Below, one piece after another: positions 43,807-53,271 of a DNA stretch of 64,000 bases. Source of the stretch: Planctomycetota bacterium. Its GTDB lineage: Bacteria; Planctomycetota; UBA1135; GCA-002686595. The stretch's first letter is position 1, and the number at the start of each line of letters is the position of its first letter. Under the pieces are notes generated by a model that saw only the letters and a list, made by a program, of their open reading frames with translations, made no database searches and was not told the origin of the DNA. The stretch lies in NCBI GenBank assembly GCA_020638835.1, contig JACKHV010000001.1, positions 186,001 through 250,000 of the forward strand, written 5' to 3'. A program made the position numbers and the translations under genes.

Positions 43807-46376
43807 TGCGCTTCATCCACACGACTGGGCTGCTGCTCGTAGCCGCGCTCGTCTGGGCCGCACCGCTCTCGCGCGCCGGGGATCACCCGATCGAAACCGA
43901 CGCGGATCGCGCGCCGCGCACTCGCACCGGCGGCAGTTGCGTCATCCGCGGCGCCACCGTGCACACGGCGGTCGGGACGCCTGTCGTGGCCGACGTGCTC
44001 GTGCAGGACGGCAAGCTCAAGGCGATCGGTGAGTTCACCGCACCCGAAGGCATCGTCGAGCTCGACGGCACGGGCAAGCACCTGACGCCCGGCGTCGTCG
44101 ACCCGCACTCGCACATGGGGATCTCGCGCGGCGTCAACGAAGGCAGCGTGTCGATCTCCGCGGAGGTGCGCGTCGGCGACAGCATCGATCCGGACGACGT
44201 CGCGCTCTACCGTGCGCTCGCCGGCGGCTGCACGACGATCCACACGATGCACGGCTCGGCCAACGCGATCGGCGGCCAGAACCAGGTGCTCAAGCTGAAG
44301 TGGGGGCGTAGCGCGGAGGAACTGAAGTTCACGGGCGCGACCCCGACGATCAAGTTCGCGCTCGGCGAGAACCCGCGCCGGGCGAACTGGGGCGAAGGCG
44401 ATCGCTTCCCCGGCAGCCGCATGGGCGTGCACATCGTCTTCGAGCGCGCCTTCGAGCGCGCGCGCGAGTACCAGCGCGAGTGGGCCGCCTACGCCGAAGC
44501 GCTGGCGAACGGCGAGGAAGCGGCGGAACCACGTCGCGACCTGCGGCTCGAGGCGATCGCGCGCGTGCTCGACGGCACGCTGAAGGTGCACTGCCACTGC
44601 TACCGCGTCGACGGCATCCTGATGATCCTCGACGTCGCGGAGCGCTACGGCTTCCGCATCGGCGTGCTGCAACACGTGCTCGAGGGCTACAAGGTCGCGG
44701 CAGAGATCAAGGCCTCCGGCGCCGCGACCTCGACCTTCGCCGACTGGTGGTCGTACAAGGTCGAGGCCTACGACGCCGTGCCGCAGAACGCCGCCCTGTT
44801 GGCGCGTGCCGGCGTGTCGAGCTCGATCAACTCGGACTCCGACGACCTCGTACGCCGCATGTTCGGCGAAGCGGCGAAGAGCGTGCGCTACGCCGGCATG
44901 GATCCCGTCGGCGCGCTGCAACTCGTCACGCTGATCCCCGCGCAGCAGCTGGGCATCGCGAACCGCGTCGGTTCGATCGAGGTGGGCAAGGACGCCGACC
45001 TCGTGCTGCACTCGGGTCCGCCGCTGTCGTCGCTGTCGCGCGTCGAGTGGACGATGGTCGACGGCGAGCTCGAGTTCGAGCGCCGCGACGCCTTCGGGCT
45101 CGACGCGGCTCCGCTCACGGCTCCGAGCCTCGAGCTCGAGCTCCCCGAAGCATTGACCTGGAATCCCGAAGGCGGACCGACGACCGCGCTCGTCGGCGGA
45201 ACCGTGCACCCGGTCGTCGGCGAGGCGATCGAAGGCGGCACGGTGATCTTCCAGGCCGGCCGCATCCTCGCGGTCGGCCGCGAACTGCCGATCCCCGGCG
45301 GCGCGCGCATCGTCGACGTGACGGGCAAGCACGTCTATCCCGGCATGATCGCGCTGAACACGGCGCTGGGCATCGCCGAGATCGAAGCGGTCGAGGCGAC
45401 GCAGGACGTGCGCGAGATCGGCGGCAACCAGCCCGACGTCGGCGTCGCCGAGATCATCCACGCCGAGTCCGCGCACTTCGGCGTGACGCGCGCGGGCTGC
45501 GTGACGCGCACGCAGACGGCGCCGCAGGGCGGTGGTCCGCTGCGTGGGCAGTCGGCGGTGTTGCGCCTCGCCGGCGACACCTCGCGCGAGATGGTGCAGG
45601 TGGCGAACGACATGTTGCACGTCAGCTTCCCGCGCGTGTCGAACACCGCGGAGAAGAAGGACGTCCCCGACGCGGTGAAGGAGCTCGAGCGCCTGTTCGA
45701 GGACGCGCGCGAGTACCGGCGCGTGCAGGACGAGGCCGCCGCCGCCGGCATCGCGCCGCCGGTCGTCGACCCGCGCCTCGCGGCTCTGGCGCCCTACGCG
45801 CTCGGCGAACGCCGCGTGGCGCTGCACGCCTCGAACGCGCAGACGATCCTCTTCGCGCTGCGCTTCGCGAAGGAACAGGAACTGGACGCCGTGCTCTACG
45901 GCGCCACCGAGGCGTGGAAGGTCGTCGACACGATCGCGCGCGAGGGCGTCCCGGTCGTGCTCGGCCCCGTGCTCGGCATTCCGTCGTCGCGCTACGACCC
46001 GTACGACGCCGTCTACGCGAACGCCGCGGTGCTGATGCGCGCGGGCGTGCCGTACGCGATCCACTCGGCGGACAACATGAACCCGCGCAACCTGCCGCAC
46101 CACGCCGCGATGGCGGCGGCCTTCGGGCTTCCGCATGAGGAAGCGCTGCGCTCGATCACGCTCTATCCGGCGCGCATCCTGGGCCTCGAGCAGGAACTCG
46201 GCGGCCTCGCGTCCGGCATGATCGCGGACGTCGTCGTCACCGAGGGCGACCTGCTCGAGATCACTTCGGGAGTGGACTACGTCTTCGTCGACGGACGTCA
46301 GGTCGACCTCGAGAACCGGCAGACGCTGTTCTACGAACGCTACGCGAAGCGGCTCGAGCGGATGATGGCGCGCTGA
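43806..46376 (+). CDS. Exported protein with two tandem amidohydrolase domains
   Basis: An 856-residue protein with a signal peptide (TGLLLVAALVWAAPLSRAG). The first half is a complete imidazolonepropionase-like amidohydrolase: LTPGVVDPHSHMGISRG (HxH metal motif), GTLKVHCHCYRVDGILMILD, and SSSINSDSDDLVRRMFGEAA. The second half repeats the fold (VGGTVHPVVGEAIEGGTVIF, VTGKHVYPGMIALNTALG), but HxH is replaced by LNT, so it is probably inactive. HSADNMNPRNLPHHAAMAAA resembles the last metal region. It is coupled to the preceding gene by an ATGA overlap. Homologous pairs occur in planctomycetes; the substrate is unknown. Confidence 0.9.
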   Translation: MRFIHTTGLLLVAALVWAAPLSRAGDHPIETDADRAPRTRTGGSCVIRGATVHTAVGTPVVADVLVQDGKLKAIGEFTAPEGIVELDGTGKHLTPGVVDPHSHMGISRGVNEGSVSISAEVRVGDSIDPDDVALYRALAGGCTTIHTMHGSANAIGGQNQVLKLKWGRSAEELKFTGATPTIKFALGENPRRANWGEGDRFPGSRMGVHIVFERAFERAREYQREWAAYAEALANGEEAAEPRRDLRLEAIARVLDGTLKVHCHCYRVDGILMILDVAERYGFRIGVLQHVLEGYKVAAEIKASGAATSTFADWWSYKVEAYDAVPQNAALLARAGVSSSINSDSDDLVRRMFGEAAKSVRYAGMDPVGALQLVTLIPAQQLGIANRVGSIEVGKDADLVLHSGPPLSSLSRVEWTMVDGELEFERRDAFGLDAAPLTAPSLELELPEALTWNPEGGPTTALVGGTVHPVVGEAIEGGTVIFQAGRILAVGRELPIPGGARIVDVTGKHVYPGMIALNTALGIAEIEAVEATQDVREIGGNQPDVGVAEIIHAESAHFGVTRAGCVTRTQTAPQGGGPLRGQSAVLRLAGDTSREMVQVANDMLHVSFPRVSNTAEKKDVPDAVKELERLFEDAREYRRVQDEAAAAGIAPPVVDPRLAALAPYALGERRVALHASNAQTILFALRFAKEQELDAVLYGATEAWKVVDTIAREGVPVVLGPVLGIPSSRYDPYDAVYANAAVLMRAGVPYAIHSADNMNPRNLPHHAAMAAAFGLPHEEALRSITLYPARILGLEQELGGLASGMIADVVVTEGDLLEITSGVDYVFVDGRQVDLENRQTLFYERYAKRLERMMAR

Positions 46377-46379
46377 CGG

Positions 46380-49169
46380 TCAGCGTTCAGGACAGGACAC
46401 GCCGAAGTAGCTGCCGGGGAACGCGCTGCGCGGACCGTCGGGCTGATCGGCGAGCTTGTCGATCTGTACGGCGCAGACCTTGAACTCGGCAGTGCCCGTC
46501 ACGGGGTCACCGATGTCGTTCGTGAGCAGGTTCGCGCGCGCGGAAGTGAAGTGGAACGGCATCCAGACGACGCCGCGCTTCACTTGCCGCGAGTGCACCG
46601 CGCGGCACTGCAGTTCGCCGCGGCGTGACGACACGCGCACGACTTCGCCGTCCTCGATCTCGCGCTTGCGCGCGTCGCTCGGGTGGATCTCGACGTACGC
46701 CTCGGGTTGCTTCTCGGAGAGGCCGACGGCGCGGGTCGTCTGCGTCGCCGCGTTGTAGTGGTACAGCGTGCGGCCGGTGGAGAGCAGCAGCGGGTAGAGC
46801 TCGTCCGGGAGCTCGAGCGAGGGGCGGTACTCGACCGCTTGGAACAGGCCCTTGCCGCGCAGGATGCCGCCTTCGTGCAGGAAGGTCGTGCCGGGGTGCT
46901 GCGCGTCGGGGCACGGCCACTGGATGCCGTGGCCGAGGCGCTCGATGTGCTCGTGGCTGATGCCGGCGAACTTCGGCGCGTCCTTCGCCATCTCGGCGTA
47001 GACCTCGCGGGGGTGTTCGTAGTTCCAGTCGGCGCCGGCCGCGCGTGCAAGGTCGACGAGGATCTCCCAGTCAGCGCGCGCGCTGCCGGGGGCGTCGACG
47101 CCCTTGCGCACGCGCTGCACGCGCCGCTCGGAGTTGGTGAACACGCCGTCCTTCTCCGCGAAGCACGCGCCCGGCAGCACGACGTCGGCGAAGCGCGCCG
47201 TCTCGGTCAGGAAGATGTCCTGCACGACGACGAACTCGACCTTGTTCATGCCCTCCTCGAGGCGCGTGACGTTCGGCTCTGAGAGGAGGATGTCCTCGCC
47301 CATCACGAAGAACGCCTTGATGCGGTCTCCCGCGGCCTTGATCATCTGGTTCAGGTTCAGGCCGGGGTTCGGATCGAGCGCGACACCCCACGAGGCTTCG
47401 TACTTCGCGCGCACCGCCGGGTCGTCGACCGACTGGTAGCCGGGGTAGTACACCGGTGTTGCGCCGGCGTCGTTCGCGCCCTGCACGTTGTTCTGGCCGC
47501 GCAGCGGGTTCATGCCCGTCGACGCCTTGCCGAGGTGTCCCGTCATCAGCACGAGGTTCGACAGCGCGTAGACGTTGTCTGTGCCGTGGCTGTGTTCGGT
47601 GATGCCGAGAGTGTAGTAGATGCCGGCGCGCTCGGTCGTCGCGTATTCGCGGGCGGTGGCGCGGATGTCGTCCGCGGAGACGCCGGTGACGCGCTCCGCT
47701 TCTTCCGGCGTGTACTTCATCACGGCCGCGCGCACCTCGTCGAAGTGCTCGGTGTTCTGGTCGACGAAGTCCTGGGCGACGAGCCCTTCGGTGACGATCA
47801 CGTGCGCCATGGCGTTCAGCAGCCAGACGTCCGTGCCCGGATTCAGCTTCAGGTGCCGATCCGCGATGCTCGTCATCCAGATCGCGCGGGGGTCCGCGAC
47901 GACCAGCTTCGCGCCGCGCCGCGCCGCGCGCTTCATCTCCATCGCGATGATGGGGTGGGCTTCCGACGTGTTCGAACCGATCACGAACAGGAAGTCAGCG
48001 TCTCGGATCTCCCTGATCGAGTTCGTCATCGCGCCCGCACCGAAGGTCGTGACCAGACCGGCCACCGTGGGAGCGTGTCATGTTGCGGCGCACTGGTGCA
48101 CGTTGTTGGTCCCGTACACCGCACGGGCCAGCTTCTGCACCAAGTAGTTCTCTTCGACCGTGCAGCGCGAGGAGGAGACGAACGCCAGCGAGTCCTTGCC
48201 GTGTCTTTCCGCCACGCCGCGCATGCCGTCGGCCACGCGCTGTAGCGCTTCGTCCCAGCTCGCCTCGACGAGGCGCCCGTCCTCGGCGCGCACCAGCGGC
48301 ACCGTCAGGCGGTCGGGGTGGTCGATGAAGTCGTAGGCGAAGCGCCCCTTCACGCACAGGTTGCCGTCGTTCGGGAGCGTCCCGACCGGCGGGCTCGTGA
48401 CCTTCACCACGCGGCCCGCGCCGTCGTTCGCCGCGCGGTCGACGTTCAGCTCGAGCTGACAGCCGACGCCGCAGTAGTTGCACGTCGTGCGGACCTTCTC
48501 GAGTTCGCGGTCGGGCTTCGCGCCGCTCGTCAGCGGCAACTTCTCGGCCATCGCGCCGGTCGGGCAGACGTCGACGCAGCCGCCGCACAGCTCGCAGCTC
48601 GTGTCGAAGAGCGAGGCGCGGTCCGAGGTCGAGATGGTCGTCTCCGCGCCGCGGCGCGCCAGCGTGATCGCGGTGACTTGTTCGACTTCGTCGCAGTAGC
48701 GCGTGCAGCGCGCGCAGAGGATGCACTTCTCCGCGTGGAAGCGGATGTACGGGTTGCGGTCCTCGTCGCGGTTCGCGCGCAGGCTCTCGAGCTTCGGCCA
48801 GTCCGTGGGAGCGCCGAATTCCTGCGCCATCGCGTGCAGTTCACAGTCCTTGCCCGGCGCGTTCGGATCGAGGACCGGCTGGTCGGAGAGGTACAGCGCG
48901 AACAGCGCGCGGCGGTGTTCGTCGATGCGGTCGGACTGCGTGCGCACGACCATGCCGGCTTGCGCGCGCGTGGCGCACGCGGGAGGCATGCGCTTCCAAC
49001 CGTCGACCTCGACGAGGCAGGTGCGGCACGCGCCGGCCGGATCGAGCCGCGGGTCGTGGCACAAGGTGGGCACGCGCTTGCGCGCGCGCGAAGTCACGTC
49101 GAGCAGCGTCTCTCCCTCGCGGAAGTCGTACAGCCGGCCGTCGACGGTGATTTGGTTGCCTTGGATCAT
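46380..49169 (-). CDS. fdhA: NAD-dependent formate dehydrogenase alpha subunit, selenocysteine-containing
   Basis: A 929-residue catalytic subunit that oxidises formate to CO2. In order: a 2Fe-2S domain (LCHDPRLDPAGACRTCLVEV), a region normally holding a His-Cys3 4Fe-4S cluster, two 4Fe-4S motifs (CILCARCTRYC and CELCGGCVDVCP), the molybdopterin-type 4Fe-4S domain (CNYCGVGCQLEL), the catalytic domain, and the dinucleotide-binding C-terminus (LLLSTGRTLYHYNAATQTTR). The frame is interrupted only by TGA at 48078-48080, codon 364, in NNVHQCAAT-U-HAPTVAGL, exactly the selenocysteine site of formate dehydrogenases (U-H-x-P-x-V-A-G). The SECIS loop GGTCT starts 18 nt after the UGA. The His-Cys3 cluster motif is degenerate here: Gln replaces His and the CxxC is gone. 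It lies 12 bp after fdhB in an operon. Confidence 0.96.
48049..48065 (-). promoter_or_regulatory. SECIS hairpin in fdhA
   Basis: GTGGCC pairs with GGTCAC (one G-U) around the loop GGTCT, beginning 12 nt after the UGA, with the loop 18 nt after it. This is the same spacing and loop sequence as I recall for Escherichia coli fdhF. Confidence 0.8.
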
Positions 49170-49181
49170 GGGAAGGCCGGC

Positions 49182-50780
49182 TCAGTCGTCAGCTGGGAAT
49201 TCGCCGGGGAACCAGCGCATCGCGCTGGTCAACGGGAGGGCCGCGGTCATGCCGAGGCCGCAGATGGAGCCCTCGACCATCTCGTGGGCGACGCGGGCGA
49301 CGTGTTCCAGGTGCGCGCCGTCACCGCCGGCGTCCACGTGCCGCTTGAGCGCTTCGTGCTGGTAGCGCGTGCCGATGCGACACGGCGCGCACTGGCCGCA
49401 GCTCTCCTCCGAGAAGAAGCGCAGCTGGTCGAGCGCGGCGTCCTTCAGGTCGCGCGTCGTGTTCAGCACGACGACGCCGGCGGAGCCGAGCATCGAGTCG
49501 ACTTCGGCGAGCGCCTTGAAGTCGAGCGGGCGCGCCGACTCCGACGCCGGCAGGAAGCCCGAGGACGCACCGCCGGGCGAGAAGGCTTTCAGTTCGCCGA
49601 TCACGCCGCCGCCGGCTTCGAGCAGCTCGTCGAGCGTCGCGCCGAGCGGTAGTTCGTACACGCCCGGCTTCGCGACGTCGCCGGACAAGCAGTAGAGCTT
49701 CGTCCCCGCGCCGGTGCGGCCGAGCGCCTTGAACCACGCGCCGCCGCGCAACACGATCGAAGGCACGCAGGCGATCGTCTCGACGTTGTGGATCAACGTC
49801 GGCTTGCCCCACAGGCCGACCTCGACCGGGAAGGGCGGCTTGAGCCGCGGCATGCCGCGCTTGCCCTCGAGCGCCTCGAGCAGCGCGGTCTCCTCGCCGC
49901 AGATGTAGGCGCCTTGGCCGGCGTGCATGTGGAAGTGCAGGTCGGCGTACAGGCCGCGCGAGCGTGCTTCGTCGAGGGCGCGCTGCAGCTCGCGGCGCGG
50001 GAGCTCGAACTCGCCGCGCAGGTAGCAGTAGATCTCGTTCGCGCCGACCGCGCGCGCCGCGATCGCGAGGCCTTCGACGACGAGGTCGGGCCGGCGCAGC
50101 AGAACCTCGCGGTCCTTGAAGGTCCCGGGCTCGCTCTCGTCTGCGTTCAACACGACGTAGCGCTGTTTCTGCGCCTGGCCGGCCACACCGCGCCACTTGA
50201 TGTGCGCGGGGAAGCCGGCACCGCCGCGTCCTTGCAGGCCGGCGGCTTCGATCGCGTCGATCACGGCGTCCGCGCCCAGCTCTCGCGCGCGCTCCGACGC
50301 CGCGCCGCCGAAGTCGCACGGACCGGCGAGGTCGAGCGCGAGGCGTTCGGGATCCGGGCCGCTGGGCCAGATCGTGCCGCGCCACGGCGCCTCGTCCTCG
50401 GCGCCCGGCCGCACCGCGCGCCAGTCGTTCCCGGCGGAGGCGCACTCCGCGGCCTCGACCTCGGGCAACACCACGCGGTCCTTCAACACTGCCGGCGCCC
50501 GGTCGCAAGCGGCGAGGCAGGCGGCTTCGCGGACCGGCAGGCCGGCCTGAAGCGCTGCGGCCAGCACTGCGTCCGCGCCTCGCATGCGGCAGGAGAGTCC
50601 GGTGCAGACGGCGAGGCGGCGGTCGCCCGCGCGCAGCAGGTCGAAGAAGCTGGCGACGCCGAAGACGTCGGCCTCGTGCTGACCGGTCTCGCGGGCCACC
50701 TCGGCGGCGGCGCCGGGACGAAGGCCCCCGGCCGCTTGGAGGCGATCCGGGACGTCTGCTCTCTGCGATTCGCTGCTCAT
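49182..50780 (-). CDS. fdhB: Formate dehydrogenase NAD-binding subunit (NuoE-NuoF fusion)
   Basis: A 532-residue subunit passing electrons from the alpha subunit to NAD. The N-terminal 120 residues are NuoE-like: HEADVFGVASFFDLLRAGDR, then the 2Fe-2S ligands in LAVCTGLSCRMRG and AACLAACDRAP. The rest is NuoF-like: FMN site GLQGRGGAGFPAHIKW, NADESEPGTFKDREVLLRRP, GAYICGEETALLEALEGKRG, and the 4Fe-4S motif EESCGQCAPCRIGTRYQ. The final domain ends CGLGMTAALPLTSAMRWFPG. ATG 50780 begins just before the NuoE domain. The gene precedes fdhA on the minus strand behind a long leader with a terminator. Confidence 0.93.
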   Translation of the reverse strand: MSSESQRADVPDRLQAAGGLRPGAAAEVARETGQHEADVFGVASFFDLLRAGDRRLAVCTGLSCRMRGADAVLAAALQAGLPVREAACLAACDRAPAVLKDRVVLPEVEAAECASAGNDWRAVRPGAEDEAPWRGTIWPSGPDPERLALDLAGPCDFGGAASERARELGADAVIDAIEAAGLQGRGGAGFPAHIKWRGVAGQAQKQRYVVLNADESEPGTFKDREVLLRRPDLVVEGLAIAARAVGANEIYCYLRGEFELPRRELQRALDEARSRGLYADLHFHMHAGQGAYICGEETALLEALEGKRGMPRLKPPFPVEVGLWGKPTLIHNVETIACVPSIVLRGGAWFKALGRTGAGTKLYCLSGDVAKPGVYELPLGATLDELLEAGGGVIGELKAFSPGGASSGFLPASESARPLDFKALAEVDSMLGSAGVVVLNTTRDLKDAALDQLRFFSEESCGQCAPCRIGTRYQHEALKRHVDAGGDGAHLEHVARVAHEMVEGSICGLGMTAALPLTSAMRWFPGEFPADD

Positions 50781-51328
50781 CGGCGGAGGATCGTAACCGC
50801 AAGGGGAGTCTCGCGTCGCCCTCCGCGCGTCGCGTGCCGACCACGAATGGACACGAAAAAAGCCGAAGCCGGACAGGGGGGGGCGTCCAGCTTCGGCCGG
50901 CCTCCCGCAGTTGGGGGCCTGTTTGCGCTTGCGCGCACTCTTTCGTCTCAGAGAGAGAGCTAGCCCAGCCGTGCAGACGGCGGGGCGTCGAGAACCGAGA
51001 GTTCCGGAACCAGCCTCGAGGAGGAGGAGGAGAGACAGGTTCCGTGCCTCACGAGGGGACGGATCCGCACGCGCGGGGCGGATGGATCGGGGCGGGAGAT
51101 CCGTCCGCGGGCCGTGAGACGACCGAAGTCGTGACTGGGCCTTGCCTTCCGTTGCTCGGTGGGCGGAGCCATTAGAGGACATCGTCGCGCCCGGGGGGAG
51201 TCGGGTATTCACCCTAGATGCTCCAGATCGGGGCAGTTTCCGGCAGGACTGCCTTCACCCAGAGGGAGCGATCCGCCCTCGCGGGCCCCAGAAGGGCGGT
51301 CCGGGCTCTTCCCGAGTAGAGTGCGGGC
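50781..51328. other. Structured 5' leader or small RNA region upstream of fdhB
   Basis: A 548-bp region with no coding frame. Reading the minus strand, it contains the GNRA-type hairpin TGCGC-GCAA-GCGCA (50924-50937), the hairpin ACGAC-TTCG-GTCGT (51119-51132), a run of CTC repeats and the terminator at 50856-50897, which would act before fdhB. This fits an attenuated leader of the formate dehydrogenase operon, a riboswitch candidate, or an independent small RNA. Confidence 0.45.
50856..50897 (-). terminator. Intrinsic terminator on the minus strand before fdhB
   Basis: Read on the minus strand, GCCGAAGC pairs with GCTTCGGC and GGAC with GTCC around a C-rich loop, and six T residues follow. 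It lies 76 bp upstream of the fdhB start in the same direction, where no gene ends. Confidence 0.75.
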
Positions 51329-52498
51329 GTGAAGTGGCTTCCCCGGATTTTGGTCGCGGCCGTCGTCGCAGCGGTGTGTGTGCTCGGCTGGATGGCCTTC
51401 GAGCGCTCCCGGGGAGACTCGTCGGGCGTCGAGCTGGTCGACGTGCGGCAGGATGTCGAGCGCCTGATCGAGGAACGTGGCCCGGTCGAGCGCGGCCCCG
51501 GCCTGACGCGGGTGCCGCTCGACGAGGAACGGGCGCAGAGCTTCTTCCCGAGCCTCAAGCACGACCGCGACGTCTACGACCCGCAGACGTACTTCCGCAA
51601 CCGCCCGAACTTCGTCGCGCCGCGTCAGTTCAAGGAACACCCGCGCGGGGAGTGGACGATCCGCTTCAACGCCGCGGGCTTCAAGAGCGACCGCGAGCTG
51701 CTCGAGGTCGCGCCAGACCTGCGCGTGCTCGTCGCGGGCGACTCGCACTCCGAAGGCGTCGTGCCGACCGAGGAGAACTACTGCTCGCTGCTCGAAACGC
51801 TCGCGCTCGAGGCGCACTCCGAGCGCAGCGTCGAGGTGCTGAACGCGTCGCGCGGCGGCTACATGCTCTACAACTACCTCGGCGTGCTGGAGAAGTACGC
51901 CGAGCTCGAGCCGCAGGTCTTCGTGATGGCCGTCTTCGGCGGGAACGACTTCACCGAGACGGTCCCGCTCTACGGCTACTTCGAGGGTGAGTCGCTCGAG
52001 GACGGACGCGAGGGTTGGGGGATGAAGGTCGCGCTGTCGCGGCGAGCCGGTCCGGGATCCGGTCAGGCGCTGGCGCAGGGAATGCACCAGGAAGCGCTCT
52101 TCCACTACTCGCCGCGCTGGCGCGAGCTGGCGCTCGCGGCGAGCCTCGCGGTGACGCGCGAAGCGGCGCGCCAGTGCGCCGAGCGCGGCATCGCCTTCGT
52201 CCTGCTCTACATCCCGCCCGCGACGGACGCGCAGCCGGAGTTCTGCGCCGAGGGCATCGCGCAGGTGCTCGAGGTGTTCGGGATGACCGCCGCGGATCGC
52301 GGCGCCACGGAACGCATGGCGGACGAGTACCTCGCGACGATGGCCGCCGAGGGCGTCAAGGTCGTCGACTTGCGCCCGGCCTTCCGCGCCGCGCAGGAAC
52401 CGCTCTACTGGCGCGCCGACCTGCACATCAACACGGCGGGCCACCGCGCGGTCGCGCGCGAGCTGCACCGCGCCGTGGAAGAAGTGGTCGGCGGATGA
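51329..52498 (+). CDS. SGNH-family hydrolase, membrane anchored
   Basis: A 389-residue protein with an N-terminal anchor (PRILVAAVVAAVCVLGWMAF). Catalytic blocks of the SGNH/GDSL superfamily are present: VLVAGDSHSEGVVP (block I Ser), VFGGNDFTETVP (block III Asn) and ADLHINTAGHRAVAREL (block V Asp and His). The family removes acyl or acetyl groups from glycans, lipids or esters, and similar domains act in exopolysaccharide acetylation. GTG 51329 is the probable start. The next gene overlaps by ATGA, so the two may work together. Confidence 0.88.
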   Translation: MKWLPRILVAAVVAAVCVLGWMAFERSRGDSSGVELVDVRQDVERLIEERGPVERGPGLTRVPLDEERAQSFFPSLKHDRDVYDPQTYFRNRPNFVAPRQFKEHPRGEWTIRFNAAGFKSDRELLEVAPDLRVLVAGDSHSEGVVPTEENYCSLLETLALEAHSERSVEVLNASRGGYMLYNYLGVLEKYAELEPQVFVMAVFGGNDFTETVPLYGYFEGESLEDGREGWGMKVALSRRAGPGSGQALAQGMHQEALFHYSPRWRELALAASLAVTREAARQCAERGIAFVLLYIPPATDAQPEFCAEGIAQVLEVFGMTAADRGATERMADEYLATMAAEGVKVVDLRPAFRAAQEPLYWRADLHINTAGHRAVARELHRAVEEVVGG

Positions 52499-53190
52499 CT
52501 TCCCTGCTGACGATCAACTGCATCGCGGCCGAGGCGCCGCGCCGCGACTTCGACGAGCACGTCCTTCCGCGCGTGTTGACGCGCTGGAGCGGCGAGCACC
52601 GCGTCGCGCACCTCGTCTCGGACGAAGTGCTGCCCACGCACGACGGCTACTCTCACCTCTTGCTGAACGGATCCGAGCTGTCTGCCGCGCGCGAGAACCC
52701 GCGCGACACGGACTTGATCCGCTGCATCCGTTCGTTCGCCGACGCGGACAAGCCGGTCTACGGCATCTGCTACGGCCACCAGATGATCGCGCGTGCCTTG
52801 GGCGGCGCGTGTCGTCGTGCCGCCGTCCCGGAGTTCGGTTGGCGGCGCGTGCGGCGCGTCGACAATCCGCTGTGGCGCGGGCTGGAGGACATGATCACGG
52901 TGCACTCGCACTACGACGAGGTGCATGACTTGCCGGATGCGTTCGAGGTGATCGCGTCGACGGACGACTGCGACGTCCAGGCCTTCCAGCTGCGCGGCGC
53001 GCGCGTGTGGGGCACGCAGTTCCACCCCGAGTTCTCCGCGTCCGCGGGGACCGCGATGCTGCAGGACAACCTGCGGACGGAAGCGCTCGCGCCGCGGCAC
53101 TTCGTCGACGAGCTCGACGATCCGGTCCTGGTCGAGGCGAACCTTGCGCTGTTCGCGAACTTCTTCGCGAGCGGAAGCGCTGGCGTGTAG
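52495..53190 (+). CDS. Class I glutamine amidotransferase-like protein
   Basis: A 231-residue protein with the amidotransferase triad: Cys in YGICYGHQMIARALGG, and His and Glu in WGTQFHPEFSASAG. The rest of the fold (SHLLLNGSELSAARENP, MITVHSHYDEVHDLPDAFEV) matches the GMP-synthase-like GATase1 group that acts on its own. It would release ammonia from glutamine for an unknown acceptor. Its ATG overlaps the stop of the SGNH hydrolase, and its stop overlaps a hairpin element shared with clpB. Confidence 0.9.
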   Translation: MTSLLTINCIAAEAPRRDFDEHVLPRVLTRWSGEHRVAHLVSDEVLPTHDGYSHLLLNGSELSAARENPRDTDLIRCIRSFADADKPVYGICYGHQMIARALGGACRRAAVPEFGWRRVRRVDNPLWRGLEDMITVHSHYDEVHDLPDAFEVIASTDDCDVQAFQLRGARVWGTQFHPEFSASAGTAMLQDNLRTEALAPRHFVDELDDPVLVEANLALFANFFASGSAGV

Positions 53191-53271
53191 GAACGTACTG
53201 TGCCGCCCGGCGGCCCTAGGCCGCCGAGGCGGGCGATCGCGGCCAAATCAGTTACGGCACAGTACGTTCCT
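53189..53271. repeat. Long hairpin element, copy 6 (third arm type)
   Basis: An 83-bp inverted repeat with perfect 17-bp arms (AGGAACGTACTGTGCCG) and an 8-bp inner hairpin (CGGCGGCC/GGCCGCCG). It overlaps the TAG of the amidotransferase on the left and the TGA of clpB on the right, so it occupies exactly the gap between convergent stops. The arm sequence differs from the other copies except for the central GTAC. Confidence 0.93.

Noticed and set aside
43080..46136. A 1018-codon open frame opposite the tandem amidohydrolase gene
   Set aside because: Its product is His/Arg/Val-rich without domains, and it is the exact antisense of a gene with clear motifs; GC-rich coding sequence routinely leaves such shadows.
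46380..48065. Separate 561-residue molybdopterin oxidoreductase starting at GTG 48065
   Set aside because: It begins in the middle of the conserved catalytic domain directly after the selenocysteine codon; one continuous gene explains both parts.
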